From Phocaeicola plebeius (lineage in GTDB: Bacteria; Bacteroidota; Bacteroidia; Bacteroidales; Bacteroidaceae): a stretch of 64,000 nucleotides of DNA. Location of the stretch: positions 1 to 64,000 of the forward strand of contig NZ_QSQT01000005.1 in NCBI RefSeq assembly GCF_003437535.1. The letters run 5' to 3'. How positions within the stretch are numbered: the stretch's first letter is position 1; the number at the start of each line of letters is the position of its first letter. Of the stretch, positions 33,021 to 42,322 are shown in pieces. Made by a program: the position numbers and the translations under genes. The notes below the pieces were generated by a model. The model worked only from the letters and a program-made list of their open reading frames with translations, was not told the origin of the DNA and did not search any database.

Positions 33021-36000
33021 ATGGGTAGAAAATCTTTTTTGATAATAATTTTGTTAGGAATAATTTTATCGAGCAGCACTTATAGGAAGGAATACATGTC
33101 AATAGCTGAAATGAAAGTGGGGTTAGCTGAGAATCCTTTAGGGTTAGATACGTCAGTCCCCAGATTCGGCTGGCAACTTGTAAGTAACCCACACGAAAGA
33201 GGCATATATCAGACAGCTTATCAATTAGAGGTAAAGGATGAGGCTGGAAAGGTAGTCTGGAATTCCGGAAAAGTGACAACAGATGTGTCCCAGCATGTGA
33301 CTTATCAGGGAGAGGCGTTGAAGCCGGCTACCCGTTATACCTGGAAAGTAAAAATCTGGAACAATAAGGGAGAAATTGCGGAAAAAGATTCTTGGTTTGA
33401 GACAAGCCTGATGACGTCTGATGATAAAGAGGGCTGGAACGGAGCACGTTGGATTGGAGGCAGTGACGAGGATATGGTGCTTTATTCACATTATTTGCCA
33501 GTATTCAGACTGGATTGTTCATTTCAGATGAAAAAGCAGGCTGCGTCGCGTAAGATAGCATTTGTGTATGGTGCCAACGATGAACGTCTGATGGATGCGA
33601 ATAAGAACATTTATCACATTGCCAGCGGAAAGGATGAGTCATACATAAAAATAGAATTCGATTTGTCTCCTTTGAAAGACGGACGAAATGCCTGGGTACA
33701 TATTTATCGTGCCGGTTATCGGCCGGATGACAAACTTTCTGTTCCTTTGAAATCTTTTATGTTGCCCGCTGATGTGCTGAATGCGGAGAATCAATATCAG
33801 TCGCATACGTTCTCTTTGTATTCCAATCTGGGTTTCACTACACTGAAAAAAGGAGAGGTGCAGATTGGGGAAGTGAATCTGAATCCTTTGGGACAGGGAG
33901 GTGATTTCGTGGCGTTTCCGGTAGTCGGTGATGTGGGGTATGTGTTGGAGCACGCAACTGATTTTTCAGGAGTCAGAACGGATATTCGCAATTTCCGGAG
34001 TAGCTTCTGTCACCTTGGATGCTAAACTGTTGAATGGCGCAAAGAAGTGCTATGTACAGAATCCCAGCCGTAACGCTATGCCGATGCTGCGTACGGAGTT
34101 TGTGACTTCCTCCCATAAGGTTCGTAAGGCGCGTTTGTATGTGACTTCCCGGGGTATTTATGAAATATATCTCAACGGACAGCGTGTGGGAGAGGACTAT
34201 TTTAATCCGGGTGTGACACAGTATAATAAAACGCATCTGTATCAGGTGTACGATGTGACAAAACTGATTGCGAAAGGGAAGAATGCCGTTGGAGCAATTT
34301 TGGCCGAAGGATGGTGGAGCGGAGGAGCAACTTATGCCGGAGAAAACTGGAATTTCTTTGGTGACCGTCAGTCGTTGCTGGCACAGTTGGTTGTGACTTA
34401 TGAAGATGGTCAGGTACAGACAATCGTAACTTCTCCAGATACGTGGAAGTATTTTAATCAGGGGCCTGTGGTGTATGGTAGTTTCTTTCAGGGCGAGGTA
34501 TATGATGCCTTGAGAGAAAAAGCGATTGAAGGATGGACGAAAGCGGGATATGATGATTCGGCCTGGACGAAAGCAGTAGAAGTCTCGCTCGGAGGTCATG
34601 TCAGTCGGTTAGGTGGAGGAACAATGCCAAAAGTCGATGATTATTCTAATTTCCACTTGGTGGCTCAATACGGTCAGACGGTAAAGGCCATTCAGAAGCT
34701 GACGGCACAATCGGTAGAAGAGGTTCGTCCGGGCATCTTTGTGTACGATATGGGGCAGAATATGGTGGGAGTGCCTGAAATCACCCTCAAGGGAATGAAG
34801 GCAGGACAGGAAATCAATCTGCGTTATGCCGAGGTGAAATATCCCGACTTGCCGCGTTATGCCGGAAATGAGGGAATGATTATGCTGGAAAATATTCGTG
34901 CAGCTATGGCGCAGGATAAATACATCACGAAAGGAGGAAATGAAATGATTGCGCCGAGATTTACCTATCATGGATACCGATTTATTGAGATTACGGGCAT
35001 AGACAAGGCTTTGCCGCTGGAGGATGTGAAAGGAGTGGTGTTGAGTTCGATTGACGGACTGGCATCTAAGTATGAAACGTCTAATGAGAAGGTTAACCAG
35101 TTGTGGCACAATATTGTGTGGTCTACTTATGCCAATTTCTTCTCTATCCCAACCGACTGTCCGCAACGTAACGAGCGTTTGGGATGGGCGGGTGATATAT
35201 CGGTCTTCTCCCGCACGGCTACTTACCTGGTAGATGTGCCGCAGTTCTTGCGTCGTTATTTGTGTGCCATGAGGGACGTACAGCGTGAGGATGGCCGTTT
35301 CCCGGATGTGGCTCCTCTAGGTGGCGGATTTGGTGGTCTACTGTGGGGAAGTGCAGGTATTACAGTGCCGTGGGAAGTGTATCAGCAATATGGTGACAAG
35401 AGCTTGCTGGCAGAGCACTATGAGGCGATGTGCCGTTATGTGGATTATGTGCGGACCAAGAATATCAATCCGGAGACGGGCGTACTGGAACAGGAGAAGG
35501 TCTGGGGAAACTTGGGTGACTGGCTGGGACCGGAGGATAACAAGAATGACAAGACACTGATGTGGGAAGCGTACTTTCTCTATGACCTGGACATCATGAA
35601 AAAGGTGGCTCAGATTTTAGGTAAAAAGGAGGATGCAGAAAAGTTTGAGAAGTTGTATGACGAACGTAAGTCGTTTTTTAACCGTACATATATCGACCCG
35701 CAGACGGCGAAAACGATTTCTTCGGGAACAAACGGTCCGGAAAAGGGAAAACTGGTGGATATACAGACCTCGTATGTGCTTCCTTTGTCTTTCGGCATTG
35801 TGAATCCGGAATGGAAAGAGCGGTTTGCAGCTAATCTGGCGCATACGGTGCAGCGGGAGAATGTGGCGGACGATGGAAAGACTTATCCGGCTTATTCGCT
35901 GATGACGGGATTTATCGGTACGGCATGGATTAGCAAGGCACTTTCGGATAATGGATATGATGAGGTAGCCTATAACTTGTTGCAACAGACTACTTATCCT

Positions 36001-36498
36001 TCGTGGTTGTATTCTGTGGAGCAGGGAGCTACTACCATTTGGGAACGCCTGAACTCGTATACGCATGTCGACGGATTTGGAGAGAACAACCGGATGAACT
36101 CGTTTAACCATTATTCCTTTGGAGCCGTCGGGGCTTGGATGTATGCCTACTCGCTGGGAATTATGCGGGATGAGCATCATCCGGGATTCAAGCATTTTGT
36201 GCTTTGTCCGAAGGTAGACCCTACAGGAAAGATGACTTTTGCCAGAGGATATTATGATTCGCTGTACGGACGTATAGAAAGCGCATGGGAAGTGAAGGAT
36301 GGAGAAGTGAGGTATTCATTCACGGTTCCGGCGAATACCAGTGCGACACTTTATTTGACTGCTGCTTCAATGGATAGCGTAACTGAAAATGGTCGCGCGT
36401 TACAAGCTGGAAAAGAGGGTATAAAAGAAGTGACGTATCAGGGTGGAATGTGTAAGGCGGAATTGTTGTCGGGAACTTACCATTTTGTAGTGAAATAA
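33021..36498 (+). pseudogene. GH78 alpha-L-rhamnosidase, interrupted by a frameshift
   Basis: Two overlapping frames, 33021-34025 and 33928-36498, together encode one GH78 protein. The first part has a signal peptide and the family N-terminus (AENPLGLDTSVPRFGWQL); the second has the accessory domains, the catalytic barrel with DCPQRNERLGWAGD (acidic residues needed for catalysis) and the C-terminal beta-domain (HHPGFKHFVLCPKVD). Reading frame changes near 33978: after ...FSGVR, removal of one A restores ...RIFAISGVASVTLD and gives one protein of about 1158 residues. The enzyme releases L-rhamnose for the catabolic operon nearby. A true mutation and a sequencing error cannot be told apart here; no slippery heptamer for programmed frameshifting is seen. 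Confidence 0.85.
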
Positions 36499-36520
36499 TT
36501 CTCGGCTATACATCGGCATA

Positions 36521-36585
36521 AAACAAAGCAACCTCCTTCTGCTTGCTGTGAGTGATTCTTCAGCGCAGAAGGAGGTTGTATTTTT
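36521..36585. terminator. bidirectional terminator between rhamnosidase and AraC-type regulator
   Basis: A perfect 14-bp stem, CAACCTCCTTCTGC (36529-36542) with GCAGAAGGAGGTTG (36565-36578), T-rich on both exits. It separates two convergent genes. Confidence 0.9.
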
Positions 36586-37477
36586 ATTCTCTTCCGAATT
36601 TTTTTCGATAGGATTGCGGGGTGTATCCTGTATATTTCTTGAAAACTTTGGTAAAGTAAGGTATATCGTCAAAGGTCAGGTAATAGGCTATTTCTTTGGT
36701 GCTTCGCTGAGTGGTGGCCAGCAAGTCTTTGGCCTGCTGGATTTTCAGTTCCTGAATGTAGTGCGCCGGAGAAAGTCCGGTATACTCTTTGAACAGTTTG
36801 CGGAACCAGGAATAGCTCATGTGCAGGGAGTCGGCGACTTCTTCCGGGCCTATACCTTTTAGCAGGTTCTCGCGGATGAATACCTTGGCTTTGCTAATCT
36901 GCTCGGTGGCTTTGTTGTCGAACTCGTAGTTCTGCGAGTAGTACATGGTCATGCCTAAGATAAGATTAGCAATGCCAGCCAGATATTGTTGACAGGCCGC
37001 TTTTTCTTCCATGGCCACCTGGATGGCTTGTTCGTAAAGTTTTACGATACTGTCCTGCACACCGATGTGATAAACAATCTGGTCTTTTGCAAAAAAGTTG
37101 TTTTGGAAACGGCTGTCCATGTTGATTCCCTGAAATCCGATCCAGTATTCCTGCCAGCCGGTTTTTTTATCGGGGAAATAGCTGTGCCATACGTGAGGCT
37201 GGAGAATCAAGATGTCTCCTTCCTTGATTTCGATAAATGTGTCGGGAGAGGTATAGAAATAGCCTTTTCCGTGAGTGATGTATAATAGCTGGTAGCTGTC
37301 CAGCACACGGCCGCGTGAGGGAGTGAAATAAAAGGCATCCGGATGTCCGGTACGAGGTGGGTACACCGGATAGTTGGGTGGAATGGGTTCCGAACCTACG
37401 GTATCCACGGTAATTCCCCAGTCTATATCGCGCGGACTTCGTACCAGATATTTATAGTTTACGCTGTTCTTTTCCAT
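36584..37477 (-). CDS. rhaR: AraC-family regulator of rhamnose use (RhaR-like)
   Basis: Cytoplasmic activator of about 297 residues. The N-terminal cupin-like sensing half includes FYFTPSRGR, GDILILQPHVWHSYFPD and GWQEYWIGFQG; the C-terminal half (from about 195) has the two AraC HTH motifs (GPEEVADSLHMSYSWFRKLFKEYTGLSPAHYIQ and TKEIAYYLTFDDIPYFTKVFKKYTGYTPQSY). It is divergent from the rhamnose catabolic operon. In B. thetaiotaomicron an AraC-type protein, RhaR, activates the same gene set. A TTG opens the frame at 37498; the ATG at 37477 lies 19 bp past the -7 element and is the better start. Confidence 0.88.
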   Translation of the reverse strand: MEKNSVNYKYLVRSPRDIDWGITVDTVGSEPIPPNYPVYPPRTGHPDAFYFTPSRGRVLDSYQLLYITHGKGYFYTSPDTFIEIKEGDILILQPHVWHSYFPDKKTGWQEYWIGFQGINMDSRFQNNFFAKDQIVYHIGVQDSIVKLYEQAIQVAMEEKAACQQYLAGIANLILGMTMYYSQNYEFDNKATEQISKAKVFIRENLLKGIGPEEVADSLHMSYSWFRKLFKEYTGLSPAHYIQELKIQQAKDLLATTQRSTKEIAYYLTFDDIPYFTKVFKKYTGYTPQSYRKKFGRE

Positions 37478-37495
37478 TTTTTGTCCCTTTCTTCG

Positions 37496-37503
37496 CAAAG
37501 ATA
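37496..37503 (-). promoter_or_regulatory. -7 element of the rhaR-like gene
   Basis: Leftward TATCTTTG matches TAnnTTTG and ends 18 bp before the ATG at 37477, predicting a very short leader. No good -33 element was found. Confidence 0.5.
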
Positions 37504-37571
37504 AAAAATCCCTGATAAACTCCTGAATTTTCGTTAGCAGGAAAAATCAAAAACTTATATTTTAAAGTCAT

Positions 37572-37609
37572 TTCTTCCGCAAGAAGGGAATTTTTTCTTT
37601 CTACTTTTG
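37572..37609 (+). promoter_or_regulatory. promoter of the rhamnose operon with a possible activator site
   Basis: TACTTTTG (37602-37609) fits TAnnTTTG. The -33 position has no TTTG and is instead covered by the small palindrome TTCTT-CCGC-AAGAA (37572-37585), as expected for a promoter that needs an activator. The start codon of rhaK is at 37640. Confidence 0.55.
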
Positions 37610-37639
37610 CCACAGTAGTTAACCAAATAAACTTTTAGC

Positions 37640-39118
37640 ATGGATTCCAAATATTTTATTGCATTTGATTTAGGAGCAACTAGCGGAAGAACCATATTGG
37701 GGACGCTGACTGGTGATAAATTGACGCTGGAAGAGGTTACCCGCTTCCCGAACCAGATGCTGCAACTCAACGGACATTTTTACTGGAATATTTTTTCCTT
37801 GTATGAGAATTTGAAGAAAGGTCTGGCTGCTGTGGCACAGAAAAAAGTATCTGTCACTTCTATCGGTATTGATACATGGGGAGTGGATTTTGCTTTTGTG
37901 AATGAGGAAGGAGCACTGATAGGCCTCCCGTATGCGTATCGTGACCCGCAGACTATCGGTAAGAAGGAAGAGTTCTTTGAAAAGGTAATGCCGGCAGATG
38001 AGTTGTATGGAAAGACGGGAATCCAGCACATGGATTTCAACAGTATTTTCCAGTTGTATACCCTAAAACAACGGAAGGATTTCGGACTGACGCACGCCAG
38101 TCGCCTGCTCTTCATGCCGGATGCGCTTTCTTATTTGCTCACTGGAAAGATGGTGACAGAATATACCATTGCATCGACTTCTCAGTTGCTGAATCCGGAA
38201 ACACGCAAATTAGATGAAAAATTACTGGAAGTGCTGGGTGTCAGCAAATTCTTGTTTGCGGATATGGTAGAACCGGGAGCTAAAGTCGGTATGCTGACCG
38301 AGGATTTGTGTGAAGAACTTCAGATAGAATCTGTTCCGGTAATTGCCGTAGCCGGACACGATACAGCTTCTGCCGTAGCGGCTGTACCGGCTGCCAACAA
38401 GAACTTTGCTTACCTGAGTTCAGGTACATGGTCATTGATGGGAATTGAAACAGATGGTCCGGTTGTGAATGAAAAGACAACTCACTATAATATTACGAAC
38501 GAAGGAGGAGTAGACGGTACCATTCGCTTGCTGAAGAATATCACAGGTATGTGGATTGTAGAACAATGTCTGAAGAAATGGCATAAGGAAGGAACGGATT
38601 ATACTTATCCGCAGATGGTGGAACTGGCTCAGGCTGCTCGCCCGTTTGCTTGCTTCATCAATCCGGATGACTCGGGATTTACCAATCCACAGGATATGCC
38701 TAAAGCCATTTGTGAGTATTGTGCACGTACGGGACAGAATGCACCGCAGACACATGGTGAGTTTATTCGTGTCATCTTTGAGAGTCTGGCACTGAAATAC
38801 CGTGAGGTACTCGATGTATTCCGTGAACTTTCCGTAAATCCGATTGAAAAGTTGCATATCATTGGAGGAGGTTCACGCAACAAACTGCTGAATCAGTTTA
38901 CTTCAAATGCTATCGGCTTGCCGGTTGTGGCCGGACCGAGCGAGGCATCTTCAATTGGAAATATCATGCTTCAGGCTAAAGCAGCCGGAGTAGTAAGTAC
39001 GTTGCAGGAAATGCGTAACGTGATTTCTGTCAATGTGGAACCGGATTATTTCTCACCGGCAGATGCGGAAGTGTGGAATGAAGCTTATCAGAAATATATA
39101 TCAATCATTAAAAAATAA
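37640..39118 (+). CDS. rhaK: L-rhamnulokinase
   Basis: Cytoplasmic FGGY-family sugar kinase of 492 residues that phosphorylates L-rhamnulose to rhamnulose 1-phosphate. It has the N-terminal phosphate loop FDLGATSGRTILG, the substrate-side DTWGVDFA, AGHDTASA in the second domain and the FGGY-like IIGGGSRNKLLNQ segment for ATP binding. It is the first gene of the operon; the isomerase gene starts 6 bp after its stop. The same order, kinase-isomerase-permease-aldolase-reductase, is known from B. thetaiotaomicron (rhaKIPAO). Confidence 0.95.
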   Translation: MDSKYFIAFDLGATSGRTILGTLTGDKLTLEEVTRFPNQMLQLNGHFYWNIFSLYENLKKGLAAVAQKKVSVTSIGIDTWGVDFAFVNEEGALIGLPYAYRDPQTIGKKEEFFEKVMPADELYGKTGIQHMDFNSIFQLYTLKQRKDFGLTHASRLLFMPDALSYLLTGKMVTEYTIASTSQLLNPETRKLDEKLLEVLGVSKFLFADMVEPGAKVGMLTEDLCEELQIESVPVIAVAGHDTASAVAAVPAANKNFAYLSSGTWSLMGIETDGPVVNEKTTHYNITNEGGVDGTIRLLKNITGMWIVEQCLKKWHKEGTDYTYPQMVELAQAARPFACFINPDDSGFTNPQDMPKAICEYCARTGQNAPQTHGEFIRVIFESLALKYREVLDVFRELSVNPIEKLHIIGGGSRNKLLNQFTSNAIGLPVVAGPSEASSIGNIMLQAKAAGVVSTLQEMRNVISVNVEPDYFSPADAEVWNEAYQKYISIIKK

Positions 39119-39124
39119 TTTGCC

Positions 39125-40378
39125 ATGAAAGAACAACAGATTATCAATGCGTATGAAATAGCGAAAGAACGCTATGCCAAATTGGGTATCGATACGGATG
39201 CCGTAATGGAAACTTTACAGTCTGTACCTATGTCTATGCACTGCTGGCAGGCAGATGATGTGACCGGATTCGAATCACAGGGTTCACTGACCGGAGGTAT
39301 TCAGGCTACCGGAAATTATCCGGGAAAGGCTCGTAACATTGAAGAATTGCGTGCAGATATCCTGAAGGCTGCTTCTTACGTACCGGGAAAACATCGCTTG
39401 AACTTGCACGAAATATATGGTGAATTCGGCGGACAGTTTGTTGACCGTGACCAGGTGGAAGTAAAACATTTTGAAGGCTGGATGCAGTGGTCAAAAGAGA
39501 ATGACATGAAGCTGGATTTCAACTCTACTTCTTTCTCTCACCCGAAGTCTGGAAACTTGTCTTTGTCAAATCCTGACAAGGCTATCCGTGATTTCTGGAT
39601 TGAACATACCAAACGCTGCCGTGCCATTGCTGAAGAAATGGGTAAGCGTCAGGGAGATCCTTGTATCATGAACTTGTGGGTACACGATGGTAGCAAGGAT
39701 ATTACCGTAAACCGTATGAAGTACCGTGCATTGCTGAAAGATTCTTTGGACCAGATTTTTGCACAGAAGTACGATCACATGAAGGACTGCATCGAATCAA
39801 AAGTATTCGGTATTGGTCTGGAAAGCTATACAGTGGGTTCTAACGACTTCTATATTGGTTATGGTGTACAGAACCAGAAACTGATTACACTCGATACCGG
39901 TCACTTCCATCCGACAGAAAGTGTGGCTGATAAGGTTTCTTCTCTGTTACTTTATGTACCGGAACTGATGTTGCACGTAAGCCGTCCGGTTCGTTGGGAC
40001 TCAGACCATGTAACTATCATGAACGACGATACACTCGATTTGTGCAAGGAAATCGTACGTTGCAATGCGTTGAACCGTGTACACATCGGTTTGGATTACT
40101 TCGATGCTTCTATCAACCGTATCGGTGCGTATGTAATCGGTATGCGTGCTACACAGAAGTGCCTGTTGCAGGCGTTGCTCGAACCGCTGAACACGCTGCG
40201 TGACTATGAAGAAACTGACCGTGGCTTCCAGCGTCTGGCATTGCTCGAAGAATGCAAGTCATTGCCTTGGGGAGCTGTATGGGATATGTTCTGCTTGAAG
40301 AATAATGTACCTGTAGGCGAAGAATACATTGCTGAAGTAGAAAAATACGAAGCGGAAGTAACTTCTAAGAGAAATTAA
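39125..40378 (+). CDS. rhaI: L-rhamnose isomerase
   Basis: Cytoplasmic metal-dependent isomerase of 417 residues that converts L-rhamnose to L-rhamnulose. Family patches include MSMHCWQADDVTGFE, LNLHEIYGEFGG, SFSHPKSGNLSLS, NLWVHDGSKD and ITLDTGHFHPTESV, which carry the histidine and acidic metal ligands. Length agrees with RhaA proteins (about 419). In Bacteroides naming this is rhaI. It uses many preferred codons and looks well expressed. A strong hairpin lies directly downstream. Confidence 0.96.
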   Translation: MKEQQIINAYEIAKERYAKLGIDTDAVMETLQSVPMSMHCWQADDVTGFESQGSLTGGIQATGNYPGKARNIEELRADILKAASYVPGKHRLNLHEIYGEFGGQFVDRDQVEVKHFEGWMQWSKENDMKLDFNSTSFSHPKSGNLSLSNPDKAIRDFWIEHTKRCRAIAEEMGKRQGDPCIMNLWVHDGSKDITVNRMKYRALLKDSLDQIFAQKYDHMKDCIESKVFGIGLESYTVGSNDFYIGYGVQNQKLITLDTGHFHPTESVADKVSSLLLYVPELMLHVSRPVRWDSDHVTIMNDDTLDLCKEIVRCNALNRVHIGLDYFDASINRIGAYVIGMRATQKCLLQALLEPLNTLRDYEETDRGFQRLALLEECKSLPWGAVWDMFCLKNNVPVGEEYIAEVEKYEAEVTSKRN

Positions 40379-40383
40379 TCTTA

Positions 40384-40427
40384 CAGCCGGACGACGGGAA
40401 AAGCTTGTCTTGCCCGTTGTCCGGCTG
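40384..40427 (+). promoter_or_regulatory. strong hairpin between rhaI and rhaT
   Basis: A 15-bp stem (CAGCCGGACGACGGG with CCCGTTGTCCGGCTG, 14 of 15 Watson-Crick pairs plus one G-U), loop of 14. No T run follows, so it is not a usual terminator. It probably protects the rhaK-rhaI mRNA or sets a lower level for the downstream genes. Confidence 0.7.
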
Positions 40428-40443
40428 GCTTAATTTATAGGCT

Positions 40444-41454
40444 ATGGAAATCATTATCGGATTGTTGATTATTGCAGTGGGAGCATTCTGCCAGTCGAGT
40501 TGCTATGTACCCATCAATAAAATAAAGAACTGGAGCTGGGAATCTTACTGGATTGTGCAGGGAGTATTTGCCTGGCTTGTTTTTCCTTTCTTGGGCGCGT
40601 TGCTGGCTGTTCCGGACGGACACAGCCTTTTTGAGGTTTATGCGGCTCATCCAGCCGATACGCTTTGGGCGATGTTCTTCGGTGTACTCTGGGGAGTGGG
40701 TGGTCTGACATTTGGTTTGAGTATGCGCTACCTTGGAGTAGCATTGGGACAGTCTATCTCGCTGGGTACCTGTGCCGGACTGGGAACAATCTTGACGCCC
40801 ATATTTACTGGTCACATGGAGGAACTGACCATGCCGGTTATTGTGGGAGTGATTGTGACTTTGCTAGGTATCGGCATCATCGGTTATGCAGGAAATATGA
40901 AGTCTGCCAGTCTGAGCGAGGAAGAAAAGAAAAAAGCTGTGAAAGATTTCAATTTTACTAAAGGAATCTTCGTAGCTTTATTGGCCGGTTTCATGAGCGC
41001 CTGTTTCAGTATCGGATTAGGATTCGGGCAGAGTTTGTGTTTCCCGGAAAGTGCAGAAGTGTATAAAACTTTGCCGGCTACTCTTATGGTGACTGCCGGA
41101 GGTTTCCTTACCAACATGGTGTATTGTTTTTATCAGAATGCAAAGAACAAGACATGGGGTGATTATGGAAAGACCTCGCTGTATGTGAACAACATTCTGT
41201 TCTGTGCGTTGGCCGGTGTGTTATGGTATAGTCAGTTCTTTGGCTTGAGTCTGGGAAAAGGTTTCCTGATAGCTTCACCGGTACTGCTTACGTTCTCCTG
41301 GTGTATCCTGATGTCGCTGAACGTGACATTCTCGAATGTGTGGGGAATTATTTTGAAGGAATGGAAAGGATGTTCTGCAAAGACCATCTGGGTACTGGTA
41401 CTGGGACTGATTGTCCTGATTGTATCTTCTTTCCTTCCGCAGCTGTTGAAATAA
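40444..41454 (+). CDS. rhaT: L-rhamnose/proton symporter
   Basis: Inner-membrane permease of 336 residues with ten predicted transmembrane helices. The start (IGLLIIAVGAFCQSSCYVPINKIKNWSWESYW) and the segments GVLWGVGGLTFGLSMRYLGVALGQSI and LGTCAGLGTI are typical of the RhaT family in the drug/metabolite transporter superfamily. It is inside the rhamnose operon (called rhaP in B. thetaiotaomicron), 65 bp after rhaI and 26 bp before the aldolase gene. Confidence 0.94.
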   Translation: MEIIIGLLIIAVGAFCQSSCYVPINKIKNWSWESYWIVQGVFAWLVFPFLGALLAVPDGHSLFEVYAAHPADTLWAMFFGVLWGVGGLTFGLSMRYLGVALGQSISLGTCAGLGTILTPIFTGHMEELTMPVIVGVIVTLLGIGIIGYAGNMKSASLSEEEKKKAVKDFNFTKGIFVALLAGFMSACFSIGLGFGQSLCFPESAEVYKTLPATLMVTAGGFLTNMVYCFYQNAKNKTWGDYGKTSLYVNNILFCALAGVLWYSQFFGLSLGKGFLIASPVLLTFSWCILMSLNVTFSNVWGIILKEWKGCSAKTIWVLVLGLIVLIVSSFLPQLLK

Positions 41455-41480
41455 AAAATTAAATTTAAATACATAATATA

Positions 41481-42290
41481 ATGAAATCAATTCTTGAAGG
41501 ACGTCCGGGTTTGGCCCGTGAAATCAATAAAGTGGCTGAAGTGGCCGGATATTTGTGGCAAAAAGGATGGGCTGAACGCAACGGTGGAAATATCACGATC
41601 AATGTAACAGAGTTTGTGGACGATGAAATCCGTCAGATGCCGGCCATCAGTGAACCGAAACAGATTGGAGCAGTATTACCGCATCTGAAAGGCTGTTATT
41701 TTTTCTGCAAAGGTACACAGAAACGTATGCGCGACTTGGCTCGCTGGCCGATGGAAAACGGTTCGGTGATTCGTATCTGCGACGATTGTGCCAGCTATGT
41801 CATTATCGCTGACCAGCCGGTGATGCCGACTTCGGAGGTGGCTTCTCACCTGACTGTTCACAATACGCTGATTGCGGAAGGTGCCCAGAAAAAGGCTACC
41901 GTACATACACACCCCATCGAACTGGTGGCAATGAGCCATACTCCGAAGTTCCTGGAAAAGGATGTACTGACTTATCTGTTGTGGAGCATGATTCCGGAAA
42001 CAAAGGCATTCTGTCCGCGTGGATTGGGTATCGTGCCTTATAAGATGCCGAGCTCAGTAGAACTGGCAGATGCTACACTGAAGGAACTGGACGATTATGA
42101 TGTAGTAATGTGGGAAAAACACGGTGTGTTTGCTGTCGGTACCGATGTAATGGATGCATTTGACCAGATTGACGTGCTGACCAAGGCTGCCCAGATTTAC
42201 ATTAATGCCCGTTGCATGGGATTTGAGCCGGACGGTATGACGAAAGAACAAATGCAGGAACTGACGGACGTGTTCCATCTTCCGAAATAA
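41481..42290 (+). CDS. rhaD: rhamnulose-1-phosphate aldolase
   Basis: Cytoplasmic class II aldolase of 269 residues that splits rhamnulose 1-phosphate into dihydroxyacetone phosphate and L-lactaldehyde. It has GWAERNGGNITIN near the N-terminus (phosphate site), SEVASHLTVHN, the zinc-binding THPIELVAMSH and a third histidine in WEKHGVFAVG. The length equals that of RhaD proteins (about 274). The product lactaldehyde is reduced by the next gene product, which fits anaerobic growth. In B. thetaiotaomicron this gene is called rhaA. Confidence 0.95.
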   Translation: MKSILEGRPGLAREINKVAEVAGYLWQKGWAERNGGNITINVTEFVDDEIRQMPAISEPKQIGAVLPHLKGCYFFCKGTQKRMRDLARWPMENGSVIRICDDCASYVIIADQPVMPTSEVASHLTVHNTLIAEGAQKKATVHTHPIELVAMSHTPKFLEKDVLTYLLWSMIPETKAFCPRGLGIVPYKMPSSVELADATLKELDDYDVVMWEKHGVFAVGTDVMDAFDQIDVLTKAAQIYINARCMGFEPDGMTKEQMQELTDVFHLPK

Positions 42291-42322
42291 ATAAAAATCT
42301 AACCTTTTAAAACCATGAAATT

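Noticed and set aside
33021..34025. Two separate genes, an N-terminal protein and a shorter rhamnosidase.
   Set aside because: The first frame ends in the middle of a conserved GH78 accessory domain that continues in the next frame; the second has no start codon or signal peptide of its own.
37572..37585. TTCTT-CCGC-AAGAA as a proven RhaR site.
   Set aside because: AraC-type proteins usually bind direct repeats and only one copy is present; it is kept only as a possible site.
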